NCBI RefSeq assembly: GCF_022458985.1
Contig: NC_061774.1
Coordinates: forward strand, 8,236,616 to 8,300,615
DNA length: 64,000 nt
Direction of reading: 5' to 3'
From: Mugil cephalus
Taxonomy: Eukaryota > Chordata > Actinopteri > Mugiliformes > Mugilidae
Shown: piece after piece, positions 1 through 11,042 of the stretch
Layout of the letters: every line of letters starts with the position of its first letter
How positions within the stretch are numbered: position 1 is the first letter of the stretch
Program-made: the position numbers and the translations under genes
The notes under the pieces: generated by a model
Database searches by the model: none
Told to the model about the DNA's origin: nothing
The model's input: the letters and a program-made list of their open reading frames with translations, nothing else

Positions 1-802
1 GGAAAGCATCCACACTCACTTGGCAAAACAATAGGTACGTTACTGAAAACAAGTGCGCTGTGGTTGAATAGTCCTGCGTTAAATCCAACTTCAGGACTGT
101 TTCTGAAGATTAGGTTTAAAAAGTGTCAGAAAGGTGGCAATTTGACTGTGGGATGTAGCTTGTGATGTTGTTAAACTAGATTGAATTAAAGACGAAAATG
201 GTTCTGTTCTTTACCCCACTGGCCAAAATGGGTTGGTCAAAATACTAGAAAAACCTGTTGTCACTAGTGACTAAACTGGCAAATATTCACATTACTGTCA
301 TAGAGACTGTGGCGTTCAGTTTATAATTTAGGCTTGGCACAAAACCGACGATTAAAGCTTTAAATTGGAGTTTTGTCATTGATTTACTTATTTGATGCAG
401 TTTTGTTATTGGAAATTTTGTTCAAGTTTAATCACGCTTAAGGCTGCAGCCAGCAGTCAGTCATTAAGCTGCAGCTAGCAATATAATGATTGAGCTTATC
501 ACACGTGTAGAGAAAGCATCCAAAACTCAATAATGCAACATACGAACACCATAAAATACACATTTTTAAAATGTAGGGTTTTATTATTGGAAACTAGTAC
601 ACAGGTAAAACCTATTAGGCTTGTCTCATCATGGAAAAAAGTCCTAACCTTTAGGTTTTGTTCTGTATGACCATTTTGGAGTTTATGGTGTTTCTATTAC
701 TTTACCCATCTATTTGGATCAAACAAAGCAAAAGATTGAGAAATGAGCAGAAATCTCAGGTAACGTTTCAATGTGCACCTGTTTTTCTCTTTTGTATGAT
801 TT

Positions 803-884
803 TGTGTATGAGTGATCAAATCACTCATACACATCATCATATGATGATCATTGCAACAATTATTCTGACATCATCAGAATAATT
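803..884. repeat. Cluster of three adjacent inverted repeats
   Basis: Three palindromic units lie side by side. The first has 13-bp arms at 803-815 and 821-833 with a 5-nt loop. The second is a 16-bp perfect palindrome at 833-848 (ATCATCAT/ATGATGAT). The third has 11-bp arms at 858-868 and 874-884 with a 5-nt loop. All arms were read directly. The function is unknown; cruciform DNA or a small hairpin cluster are both possible. Confidence 0.7.
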
Positions 885-1520
885 AAGGAATAAAAGACTA
901 GTTTCGACATTACCCACGCTTCTATTATGCTTATGTTTAAAGAACAAACCTGAGCTTGTCTTCAGAGGAACATGGACGCCTGTTGTCGTCCTATCTGTTA
1001 ATCTTTGGCCTAAGCAAACAGCAGCTAACGCAAAGTTCAGGTCTGTGCTTTTATCTGCCAATTTATTGCTGGTAGAGTTGATGACTTCCCCTCAGGCTGA
1101 TGACTTGTGTGGGGAGCGTTAAAGAAAAAGATGCTTAGATGATTGAAGCACAGACTAGAGGCCTATCCCGGGTGTGTTTTTAATAAGTTTATTAATGTAT
1201 ATGGAGGCTGTTTGTTTCCCTACGTGCATCTTGCCCTCAGAGCTGCAGGCTCCAACCCTAGCTCATCTGTTTCTCTTCATTTGCACATGCTCCCCTGAGA
1301 AAACTAGATCCAATAAGGGAAATCAATGCAGGAAATTGTCTTTTATCCTGGTGTTTTTCATCGACGTATCTCTGTTATTTGCCAGATTCGACATGGATTA
1401 GTGGTCTGTCTTGATTAGACACATAATCGCAACAAAACTCAATATTTCTTAGGCAAAATTTAATGATTTTGACACGATTGACCCTGGTTACATTAAGCAG
1501 ACGTTTACTTTATTATTGGC

Positions 1521-1760
1521 CTGAAAATGTCAGAAAATATTTAGAAATGTGTCCAAAACCAACAAAATATTCGGTATAATAACACTTGCGTCAATGGAAA
1601 AACAGAACATTTTCACATTTATAAGCTTAATCCTGCCGATGTTTGATATTTTGGTTTGGAAAAAATTACTTTCCGTCAGTCATCAGAATCGGTCTATGGC
1701 TGATACATTTTTTGATCCATTAATCAGTTTCTCCTCTGGTTTTGTTACCGATTCATCTGC
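1521..1760. repeat. Degenerate hAT/MITE-like interspersed repeat
   Basis: The stretch with GAAAATGTCAGAAAATATTT followed by an AT-rich body with TTGATATTTTGGTTTGG resembles, from memory, a very common fish non-autonomous element whose body carries TGTCAGAAAATAG and whose ends carry ATTAATCGATT-type repeats. It is in poor condition and its ends are not resolved. A second, better copy of the same type lies at 45736-46122. Confidence 0.4.
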
Positions 1761-2187
1761 AGATGGTTTTCAAGTGGCATTTTTAGAGATGCCAAAAAAA
1801 AATAATTATATTTAAATTAATGAAGAGCAGGATAAAATCAAATTTACGTAACAGAAAACAGTAAAATTTTGACCTTGTTGCATCACAAATGAATCTATTA
1901 GATTTTTGGAATTGCTCTAAAAAATCACCATAAATATTTGTAATGTCTGATCAAATCCTCTAAATTCTCTTTAGAGATTTTATTTTTTTAAACCTAAAAC
2001 CACTTAAAGGTGGGATGGGGCTGGAAAAGTCTTTTCGCTGAGTGTTGACTGTAGCAGTGAGTAACTGACCAGGTGTTTTGGGGCCTTTAATCTAAGGTCT
2101 CTTGTCAGTCGTAGCCGTAAAAGCCGTCCTTGTGCTCCTCTGTGGCTCTTTGATGGTGGAGCTGACTGGCCCTGCTGTCGTCCTCAG

Positions 2188-5100
2188 TTCACAGGCGTGC
2201 TCCTGCTGGCCGTCGGCGTGTGGGGGAAGGTGAGCCTGGAGGCCTATTTTGCCCTGGCTACCGAGGAGAGCACCAACGCGCCATATGTCCTCATCGGGAC
2301 TGGAGCCATCATCGTTATTTTCGGACTGTTCGGCTGCTTCGCTACGTGCCGCGGCAGCCCATGGATGCTCAAACTGGTCGGTGAATGAGCAGTTGGAAAT
2401 ACTCCCCCTCAGATGAGACTTTGTGTAACCGATCTTCTCTCTGTTTGTTCAGTATGCCATGTTCTTGACCGTGGTCTTCCTGGCCGAGCTCGTGGCCGGA
2501 GTGTCAGGGTTCGTCTTCAGGCATGAGGTGAGCCACCGAAACAAGTTTAAGGATGAGTCAGGTGAGCTTATGTGTAACTGGCTTTGAATGTGCATTCACT
2601 AGATCAAGGACACGCTGGACAAAGACTATAAAAAAGCTGTGAAGGCCTACAACGACACCGCTGCGATCGACGGTATCCAGAGGACTGTAAGTGGAAAGAT
2701 TTCCATTTCACTAATGGAGTTACTCTTATCTGACCTTGTACAAACCAAAGGACTCTTGTTTATTTAAGACCAATTGAAAACCACAGAAAACAAGGAACAC
2801 TGCAGCTCTTGTTAGAGCGTGTTACCCTTGTCACTGTGAGCGTTTTTCCAACAGAGGAACCAAAACATCTGCAGTGACATCATCCAGCGAGCTCATCCAG
2901 CTGTTTGTTTTTCCTGTGGCCTAAAGAAATGTAATAAAGCTTTGCATTAATTTTGTTGTAAACATTTTCCTGTAGTTGAAATGCTGCGGTGTGTATAATT
3001 ACACTGACTGGAGCAGCACCGATTACTTTAAAGAGAAGGGGATCCCTACCAGCTGCTGTAAGGAAACCAGCAAGTGCCAAGTGGAGATCCTGAAAGACCT
3101 TAACAAGGCTGCAAATGAGGTGTACGAAAGGGTGAGTTCAGAACAGGCACAGTAATCGGTTCATTGCAAAAACTGTCGACCTGTGACACATTAAGCCCGC
3201 GATCAGCCAACACTGAAACAGCTCTTTCGGTCCTTGTTTTGTCCTTTTGTCCATACCATTGCCAATAGTCAAGTCCCAGATAACTGAAATACACAAATAG
3301 TGTTAGAACATGATCATCCAGAATTAATAACCCACAGTCCAACGGATCATCAATCAGGAGACACAGCTCTGGAGGATGCTTTGTGTCTAGTAATCTGAAT
3401 AGTAGATCTTTTTTAATGACAAATACAGACTGCTGCCACCACCTGGTATAAAGAGTTGATTCTTTTCACAGTGCAAAAAAATACATTAAACCCACTGACA
3501 CAGAGGATGGAACTTTGTCCATCTTGAGATAACACAGTGTTCTGCTGGGAAACTTTTGGACCTGGTCTTAGTGTGGACTAGACCAGACCAGGCACCCTCA
3601 CCCCATAGCAATGACGCTCCTTGATGGCGGCAGCCACCCCCAGCAGGATGCAGCCGAACACAGAGACAAAAACAGTTTAGGAACAACTCAAAAAATTCAC
3701 TAGATCCCAAACTGATTAAGTATCTGTGGGATGATCCACAGAGGCCCCTGAAAGGTGCAGGGGAAAATGGTCCTTAGGCGAATATCTCGTTTTAAAACTG
3801 TTATTGCTTCAGGCATGAGGAACAAAGGGATCTTAAAATCTCTGGAGAGCACATCACACCTTTCCATGGCTCAGCTCTAAACGCTGGGAAACACCCCTCA
3901 TCCTGAGTGTGACCTCCATAAAAGGGCAAATATGTCACACAACAGGTGAAGGTGACTCCCCTCATCAAAGCTACCAATAGCCCCTCCCATCAACCCATAG
4001 GACCCAAAGGCCCCCACTAACAACATCCAGACAGCTACCAGACACCACAGGACACCCTCAGAAGACCCATGTCCATTCTCTGATGAGTCACAACTGTTTG
4101 GGAGTATATTAGGAAGGTGGTCATAATGTTATGCCTGATTGTTTTTAGGTCCAAACACATTTCAGAGTCGGTCTTGGTTTCCAGTAGTTTTTGATCGTAG
4201 TTCATTTTCTGTTGTGTAGGGATGCTTTAAGCTGGTGACCGATGCGATGGAGTCCAACCTGGGAATTGTTGCTGGGGTGTCTTTTGGGATCGCATTCTTC
4301 CAGGTACGTCACATGTTCTGCTTTTTACCGTGTAGGGATTATGATTCACTATTCATTATATTGTATATATGTACATCGGATGAAAGTGATAATTCATTGG
4401 ACGAACACAAAAGTCAAAACACAATATTAATTCAAATGACGCATTTCCAATTTATTGCATTTGTACAGAAAAAGTGGTGGTGGAGGCGCAGAAGTCGTTC
4501 ACAATCGGCCCAAAACTTGACTTTTTCTTTTAAAATTGATATTAAGACATTCAAAAAAATATCGCAATATATATTGCCATATTGATATTTTTTCCCACCC
4601 CTACTGTTCACTTCTGACATCATTGAACAAATACATCTCCACATGTGTCTGGAGCTATCACACAAGGTCCGATCACAATTTCTTGTTCTGTATGCAAACA
4701 AACCCAAACCAAAGGGGGAGTACACCCTGGACACGTCTCTAGTCCATCACAGGTCTAACACAGAGAGACAGACCATTCACACTGCAGCCAGTTTAGAATC
4801 AGGAACGTACACTTTGCTCATAATCAGTAATTTAATGTCTTAGTTCTTGTTCATTTCTTTTACTGGCGACCTGTGATCAGATTACTCAAGACGGATTTAA
4901 AACCCGGTCTGAGTAGATTCAAAGAGCCACTAGAATGAAAACATATTCCTAGCTTAAATACACAGATTTTTTTCTCTTAAGCATCTATGACATGTGAAGT
5001 TCATATTGGTTTGCAGACTGGATATTGTGACTGTGAAACCATCGTAACATTGCTCAGTTAGTCATCATATTGTAAAACTAATTGTTGAACCTTGTATTTG

Positions 5101-5378
5101 CTGTGGACTTACTGTGGACAGTAATATTTACAGCAGGTAATAATGCTGACCTTTTATTTTTGCTCTGAAAACATCTCGATATAGTTTGTGTATATAGTCA
5201 GTTGTTGCCTGTCATGTTTGCACAAGAATATCACTGTAGTGTATTTTGAGTGAGACTGTGTCCATGTGTTGTAATGAACTATAATTTGTGAAACTGCTTT
5301 CCCTCTCAGCTCATTGGGATATTCCTGGCCTGCTGCTTGTCTCGATACATAACCAACAACCAGTATGAGATGGTCTAA
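2188..5378 (+). CDS. tspan7: Tetraspanin, TSPAN7/TSPAN6 type (5' partial)
   Basis: Four-pass membrane organiser protein. Six coding exons join in frame: 2188-2376, 2453-2527, 2603-2686, 2976-3131, 4220-4303 and 5310-5378 (TAA). They give 218 residues; the missing N-terminus (about 27 residues) lies left of the window. All introns are GT-AG. Visible hallmarks are the end of the first membrane segment, GLFGCFATCRGSPWMLKL (second segment), AELVAGVSGFVFRHEIKDT (third), the extracellular CCG motif with a second CC (SCCKETSKC), and a final membrane segment ending in NNQYEMV. The second segment and the last residues fit human TSPAN7 best. Several loop residues and QLIGIFLA fit TSPAN6, and the nearby cstf2-nox1 pair is TSPAN6 territory in human, so the symbol is tentative. 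Adjacent mid1ip1 matches the human TSPAN7-MID1IP1 neighbourhood. Confidence 0.82.
3481..4141. mobile_element. Non-autonomous DNA transposon copy in tetraspanin intron
   Basis: The right end (4116-4139, GGTGGTCATAATGTTATGCC) is the reverse complement, with few mismatches, of the left end of a related copy at 58634-58658 (GATCAGCCACAACATTAAAA). The left part, about 3481-3625, aligns by eye with 58645-58818: both share GTGTTCTGCTGGGAAAC, GGACCTGG, AGACCAGACCAG and CCCCATAGCAATGA. The element is about 660 bp and has no transposase frame. From memory this is a family widespread in fish genomes; the superfamily (probably Tc1/mariner) is inferred. Confidence 0.6.
4436..4603. repeat. Interspersed repeat fragment with ATATCGCAATATATAT motif
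   Basis: The segment ends in AAAAAAATATCGCAATATAT, then ATTGCCATATTGATA and CCCACCCCTA. This resembles the terminal part of a common fish hAT-type element, in which tandem ATATCG-like motifs precede CACCCCTA. It lies within a tetraspanin intron. Identification is from memory only and the left end is arbitrary. Confidence 0.35.
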
Positions 5379-6210
5379 CAGTCGCCTTCCACAGGTTAGT
5401 TGTTATATTTGACATAGTGGACCTTCAGATGATGTGTGTGGAGTCTAAATCATGTCTTATCAACCAAGAATCACTACAGATTATGAACGTCTCCTCCCTG
5501 TTGACAACAGCTTTAACTTTTATGAGCTTACTGATCAGATATGGATGAGGTCATTTTGTGACGACGTGTCTGCCCTCTGTCTTTCCAGGTGACCCATGGA
5601 CATATCCTGGTGCCAACTGAGCTGACATTTTAATATTATGTGTGTGTGTTAGTTCATATTATTTTAGAGAGGGGAAAAAAACACTCACTTGCTTCTTCTT
5701 TTATTTAATCTCGCCAATGAGCAGAAGGGAAAATGTTTCAAGGGAATGAGAAGGGACAAGACCCGGTGCTCCGTTTGACCAAAAAGAAAAGGATCCCAGA
5801 CATTTCAGAGACCATTGTTACTCATGGGATTTAATTAGGGAAATGTAGATGTTGTTATATAGTTATTGCGTCTTTGTTTAATTTGTCAACATTTCAGTAT
5901 CTTGTATCACAGCTGCCTTATTTTGTCGTTTTTGTAAGTGAATGTGTAGCAGAGTAAATGTAGACATTAAGCTTATAAATGTAAAACTGCTGCAGCACTG
6001 TGTGAATCTATGTGTGAAACCTATGGAGAGGTCGCCACCCTGAAATCAAGTATGTACAATTTAAACCAGCCTCACTAACGAAATGACGGCCAGTACTGGT
6101 GAGAAGCCCAGCCTACCTTCTACGATGGTTTTCAGTGTTAAGTTGTTACTCTTTTGTGGATGCACGTATGTGAAACACTTGAAAAAATAAAGATGAAATT
6201 CAGCATCTTT
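5379..6210 (+). other. tspan7: 3' UTR of the tetraspanin gene, with a UTR intron
   Basis: After the TAA at 5376-5378 a good splice donor (CACAG|GTTAGT, cut after 5394) and acceptor (TTTCCAG|GTGACC, exon resumes at 5589) predict a 3' UTR intron. The donor lies only 16 nt after the stop, too close to trigger nonsense-mediated decay by the usual 50-nt rule. A canonical AATAAA lies at 6186-6191, followed by a GT-rich stretch (GCGTGTGTTGTCTGTG), so the transcript probably ends near 6210. Confidence 0.6.
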
Positions 6211-8290
6211 AACAGCGTGTGTTGTCTGTGCCACAGATGTCAGACGTCCGTGTGAAGAGAAGAAACACAAATATCCTGCCAGATAAACAGCCGCCACGAA
6301 ACAAAATGAAAGATGTGAGTGGCGTTCAGCTTCACAGTGTGACGTCCGTAGTTTGATCCGATTCATTTAGCTCAATAATTAAAAGAAAATATCCATTTAA
6401 ATGTGACAAACAACTATAAATGCATTCAGAAGATTGAAAACATTTAAGAAACTCTGTTAAATTGTGTATTGTGTGAGGAATTTATGTAAACCGTGTCAAG
6501 CTCAAAGCTTTGAGATTATGCCAAAATACCAAAATAGCAAATCTATTTCAATATTACTTAACTTTTATTAATTTGGATTTAATAAATAATAGTAATTTAT
6601 TTTAATAATAAAAACAACAGACAGTGGACAGGGAGGGTAGTGCAGAGCTAGAAGCAAGGTCCAATTATGGTGAGTAAACCGATTTTAACAGATGAGGGTC
6701 GGTTTGGAGGCGATGATCAGGGCCTTAGTTTTGCTGCCGTTGAGCTTAAGAAAGTTCCTCCTCGTCCAGCTCCTGATGAACAGGAAGGGACCCAAAATAG
6801 ACCCTTGGGGGACACCCAGTGACACACCTGGGTTAAGAATGAGTGCGATGGCGACCAGTTTTGGTGGAGGGGGTACAATTCCAGAGGAGAGAGGAGTTTA
6901 GTATGCCAGTGATCATGAGGAAATGGACAATTTAATTCTCATGTTCCTGCAGCGGTGGAAAAAGAGGACAGGAATGTTTCCATTCAGTCATCTGCAGATC
7001 AGATACTCTAACATAGCTGATCAAGGGCTTTTTGGTCCTAATGGCTTTAATTCTAGGTTTCATGTTGCATGTTGTCGTTCATATATTGAAAGGAACATCT
7101 GAGGCCTGTTGACATCTGAACTAATCGATCTCTATTTCCTGTTAATAACCAACAAACTCACCTCAGCAATTGAGCTTAACGTAATTCCTATTCACTCTTT
7201 TTTTTCCAGTGCTACTTTGTGAAGTTGAACTATAAATCAGAAAAAAATTCCACCGTACACCAGTATATTTTATTGAGGATGGTTATTAAATCAGATTTAA
7301 ATATTTGCATATATACTGGCTGCCTCAAGCATTTAGAAGGAAATGCTTATCGCATTGTTGAATATATATTCAATGATGCACAAAATCAAACCTCAAGACT
7401 CCCTAGAAGATGAACCAGATATCAAATACAACAATTTATTTTTAATTTCTGTTTTCTGTAAATGAATGGGCAGTTGTATAGAAACCCAAAGTCGCAAAGA
7501 AATAAAACACGTGACATGTGACCGCTAGACCAGAGCATCTTTTGCCGTGGGGAAAGTCACAGGTGGAACTAATCCCACTAATGAAGCCCCAGAGCTCTGA
7601 CATGTTCTCATGAATCAACTTTAAAAACACCTGTGTGTCCCAGGCACATGTCTCACTGCTGCTCACATAAAAGCAGAAACACCTTCAGGCTCCTGCGCAT
7701 CAGTTTTTTTTCCCGGTAAGAAGTTTATCTCCGCCAGAATAATTCAATATGCAAGTAGAATTGCAGATTTCATGATGTGCATTACCAGGATAAAACTGTG
7801 ACGGTAGTTTAGCTGAACCTGCGCGGTCTGACCACCAGGTGGCAGTAAAGTGCAGCAATAATTGAAGCATCAATTCACGCAAACTGAAACAAGGTGCAAG
7901 CGATTTGTTAGGGAGGACAAGATCAAAATGTACTAATGTGGTTTAATCCAGCCTTGTATCATTATCAGTAGTTTTATAAACTAACGCACTCGGCTGCAGC
8001 CCTACAGCTGGCCCCGCAGGAGCTGGTTAGGAGCAGTCCGGAGGAGATGAGCAGTAACTAGGGTGCAGCCAGCTCATCGCAGACAAAATCCATTTGACAG
8101 GCAGCTGCGAGGCCTCGTTTCATTCGTCGGGTTGGGATCAGATGCTGCAGAGGCCCGCCTCCACCCTGCCTGCAGCCCAATTAGCTCGGTGGAAAAATAG
8201 CAGGGAGGGCAGCCCTCTTATTTTTTTTTATTTTTTTTGCATCTAACGCCCAACCGGCTGCCGGGTATAAAGGCGCCGTTAAGCTCACAG
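6211..8290. other. Intergenic region, tetraspanin to mid1ip1
   Basis: No gene is supported here. A segment around 6690-6900 (GACCCTTGGGGGACACCCAG and flanks) has a repeat-like look, resembling text I associate with fish retrotransposon remnants, but I cannot classify it. The last 250 bases become GC-richer and lead into the mid1ip1 core promoter. Confidence 0.5.
8266..8271 (+). promoter_or_regulatory. mid1ip1: TATA box of mid1ip1
   Basis: TATAAA followed by GGCGCC, 550 bp upstream of the mid1ip1 ATG. A predicted start site about 30 bp downstream (near 8296) would give a non-coding first exon ending at the strong donor CAG|GTCAGT (cut after 8414). The matching acceptor is TCTCCTGCAG at 8711-8720, so the coding exon begins at 8721. 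A 5' UTR intron before a single coding exon is usual for this gene. Confidence 0.55.
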
Positions 8291-8818
8291 GCAGATGGGG
8301 AAATAGTCGGTTTCCTTCCTGGCTGGTGGTGTGCAGTACCTGAGAAGATTTGGCCCTCACTAAATCATCACGCCAACCAAGATTTTTCTTCCCTCAGGTT
8401 ACCGCGTCGCTCAGGTCAGTCTTCATCTTTTCATCCGTCTGTTTTAGTCCACGCCGCTGTATCGAGCGGAGGCGTTAGAAGCAGGAAGTCAAGGTCATGT
8501 TGGCGACAATCTGGCGTCTCACTGCGGCAAAAAGCAAGATGATTAGCGGAAATGTCTTTTTAGTTAACACGGTGTCGATCGGCCTGGTTCCGTGTCCCGC
8601 AGCCAGGATGTACTCGGCGCTGGTTTTGTGAGCCCGTGCTTCACAGTGTATCGATTTTTTTTAAATTTATTTTCCGTCTCGTGCGCCGTCCTCATGTCTC
8701 CTTTCATTTCTCTCCTGCAGATCATCCATCTCTTAAAACCCCGAGCAGCTTTGCCTTAAAAGCCCCACCTGCCTGCTCTTGTTTTACACTGTAACCAAGC
8801 CGACCCAAAGCCTTCATC

Positions 8819-9316
8819 ATGATGCAGATTAGCAGCGACTCAGCCAGCAACAAGCACTCCCTCATCAACGTCATGCACCGCTTCATAGCAGCCGCCAACA
8901 ACATGGACGAGACCATCATGGTGCCCAGCCTGCTGCGAGACGTGCCCCTGGAGGAGCAGGCGGCCGGGCAGGTGGAGCCCAACAACAACAACAACGACGA
9001 GCCGCCCTGTCCCAACAAGCAGAGGGACATGTACGAGCACTACCTGCTCCTCAAGTCCATAAAGAACGACATGGAGTGGGGCCTGCTGAAGAGGGAGATG
9101 AGCAGCGGCGCCAGCTTCCTGGAAATGGCCGTGAAGCAGGAGGAGCAGAAGCCCGTGACCGGGGATCTGCTGGTGGACGAGAACTCTGACCTGGAGCATC
9201 AGTTTCACTATCACCTCAGGGGACTGTTTGGAGTTCTGTCCAAGCTCACGATGCAGGCGGACCACCTCACCAACAGATACAAGAGGGAAATCGGAGGCGG
9301 GAACTTCATGAGATAG
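8819..9316 (+). CDS. mid1ip1: MID1-interacting protein 1 (MIG12, Spot14-related)
   Basis: A 165-residue intact protein in one exon, starting at the first of two adjacent ATGs (MMQISSDSASN). The Spot14 family signature runs through the whole chain: NVMHRFIAAANNMDETIMVP near residues 18-37, SLLRDVPLEEQ, then PCPNKQRDMYEHYLLLKSIK near 61-80, NDMEWGLLKRE, a charged middle, and a C-terminal HLRGLFGVLSKLTMQADHLT followed by NRYKREIGGGNF. In mammals the protein binds the E3 ligase MID1 on microtubules and promotes polymerisation and activation of acetyl-CoA carboxylase, linking it to lipogenesis. It sits just downstream of the tetraspanin on the same strand, as in human Xp11.4. Fish carry more than one copy (suffixes a, b or l) and I cannot say which this is. 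Asn-Asn repeats at residues 59-64 are a small low-complexity insertion. Confidence 0.93.
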   Translation: MMQISSDSASNKHSLINVMHRFIAAANNMDETIMVPSLLRDVPLEEQAAGQVEPNNNNNDEPPCPNKQRDMYEHYLLLKSIKNDMEWGLLKREMSSGASFLEMAVKQEEQKPVTGDLLVDENSDLEHQFHYHLRGLFGVLSKLTMQADHLTNRYKREIGGGNFMR

Positions 9317-10015
9317 AAGTTTCTGCACATTTCGTTCTCCTCCTCCTCCGGACTGCTTGACTCGCGACAATGGGATGTTTTGTGAAGGGGCCCCCATCGC
9401 TTCCAACAAAGCTCGATTGATGGTAAACTGACCAGGACAAGCACTCCAGAATAGCAGCACTCCAACTTCACTTTTCTCCCTGCCCCCTCCCTCTTCTTAT
9501 ACCTGAAACCAGTGAAACCTGCGCGTGTCTGTCTGCAGAGGTCGACGCCGAAGTGCACGGTGGAGGTTTACTGAACCCGCTCAAGTCCTGATGAAGCACA
9601 GCTCTGGTTTATGCAGAACCTCTCTGTGTCTTTTCATTTCAAATTTAAATTTGTCACCAGAGTTTATGAATAAAAGGCTTAAGCCTGTAGGAGATATTGA
9701 ATGCTGGTTATTCTGTCCCCTCTTGATTTTTTTTTTTCTTATTTTTAAACTGTAATTTTAAAAACTGCTGAGCTGAAGGGCTCTTACCTACCTGCAGACG
9801 TTTTAAATCTTTCCACTTGGTAGTACTGTAACATGGTGTGCCTTGACTTTCTTTTTGTATGCCCTGTTCAGTTACCTCCCCATTGTCTGACTTGACTGCT
9901 TCAGTGGTTCATCATCAAGGTGTTCACAGTTCATTTGTTTGTCCTTTTGGATATTTCAAAGCCGATTTTATATTGATGCAGTACAACTGAAATAAATAAC
10001 TAAACTTAATGTTGG
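9317..10015 (+). other. mid1ip1: 3' UTR of mid1ip1 with two polyadenylation signals
   Basis: Two canonical AATAAA hexamers follow the TAG, at 9669-9674 and 9991-9996. The second is followed by GT-rich sequence (TGTTGGCTTCCTTGTTTG) and is the likelier main site, giving a 3' UTR of about 700 nt. The first could serve a shorter isoform. Confidence 0.55.
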
Positions 10016-11021
10016 CTTCCTTGTTTGAATTTTAACAGGAAGGCTGTAACGTTTCCTCACAAGTTTTGATTGTTGTGCAAAGGGGAAACCTGTTCAAGAG
10101 TGTGACTCCACTATGTGGTGGGGGTGAACAAAACAAAATGTGTAATCTGCACCTTCTTATTTTTGCCGTGCAGCTTTACAAACTCATGTAATGTTGCCCT
10201 GAGGGATTTAAAAGTACTCTACACAGGATTTACTTAAAGGAGAACATGTAAAGCCGTGCTGTAAAAAGGGGCCACAGCTCTCCTCAAAGCCAACACTGGA
10301 CACTTACATATCATTGTTTATGCAAATAGGCCATTGTGCAGCTGCAAGTCGCCTGCAGCAATATTTGAGTAGCACTCAGTTTAAAAAAAACCCTGCAATA
10401 AATGTAACCTCCTACACAAAAGAATTCCCAATAGTCAACTGTAGACTAGTTCACATATTTTGAAGTTGGAAAGCTTAGAGATTAGGATTTATTGAGCTTT
10501 ATTTGAGTTTCCCATCTCAATTCTGACATTACAAAGTCCACGAGTCCTCTCAACCCTATAAGAAATGGTAACGAAGGGGCCCATAAATGGCTGTAAAGTG
10601 ATCTGATCCACCTGAGGCGATAACACTTTATATCGGTGAGACAATAAATTTGATAAATCAGAAACAGAACCCTGGTGGCACAGCGAACATGATCTTTACA
10701 AACCACCCAAGGAGACTCGCATGACGTCAATCATAGATAATTCTGCAGCTTTATCGCCGTGAACACGATGGGATCGGTGCACGGGTGAAACATTAAATTG
10801 ATGTATACGTGTTCTTCGGAGTGGTCGCTGCCACGTCCGTCCGTCCATCCATCACCAAGCGAAAACCCTCCCCTTAGCAACAGCTTCACCAGGAACAGCC
10901 AATCCGGTTGCAATGTTTTTTTTTAGCCCCCTTCTCTCAAAAACACGGCGGTGATTAAGAGATTGTAGTTTGATGAAGAAGGGCATCCAGGAAGAGACAT
11001 GGTGAAATGACATGCTCCGAC

Positions 11022-11042
11022 CAGCAGCAGCAGCAGCAGCAG
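11022..11042. repeat. CAG trinucleotide microsatellite (7 units)
   Basis: Seven uninterrupted CAG units, in intergenic DNA. Confidence 0.9.

Larger units (their letters stand above)
1..2187. other. Intron 1 of the tetraspanin gene (presumed)
   Basis: No convincing coding exon was found here. The stretch lies upstream of the second coding exon of the tetraspanin gene, whose first exon (start Met and most of the first membrane segment, about 27 residues) must lie left of the window. It contains a cluster of three small perfect hairpins at 803-884 and a hAT/MITE-like relic near 1521-1760. The short open frames have no recognisable protein character. Confidence 0.6.

Noticed and set aside
8840-9460. 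206-codon open frame on the - strand across mid1ip1
   Set aside because: It is antisense to the conserved mid1ip1 CDS, is Leu/Val/Gly/His-rich as expected of a shadow frame, and matches no family.
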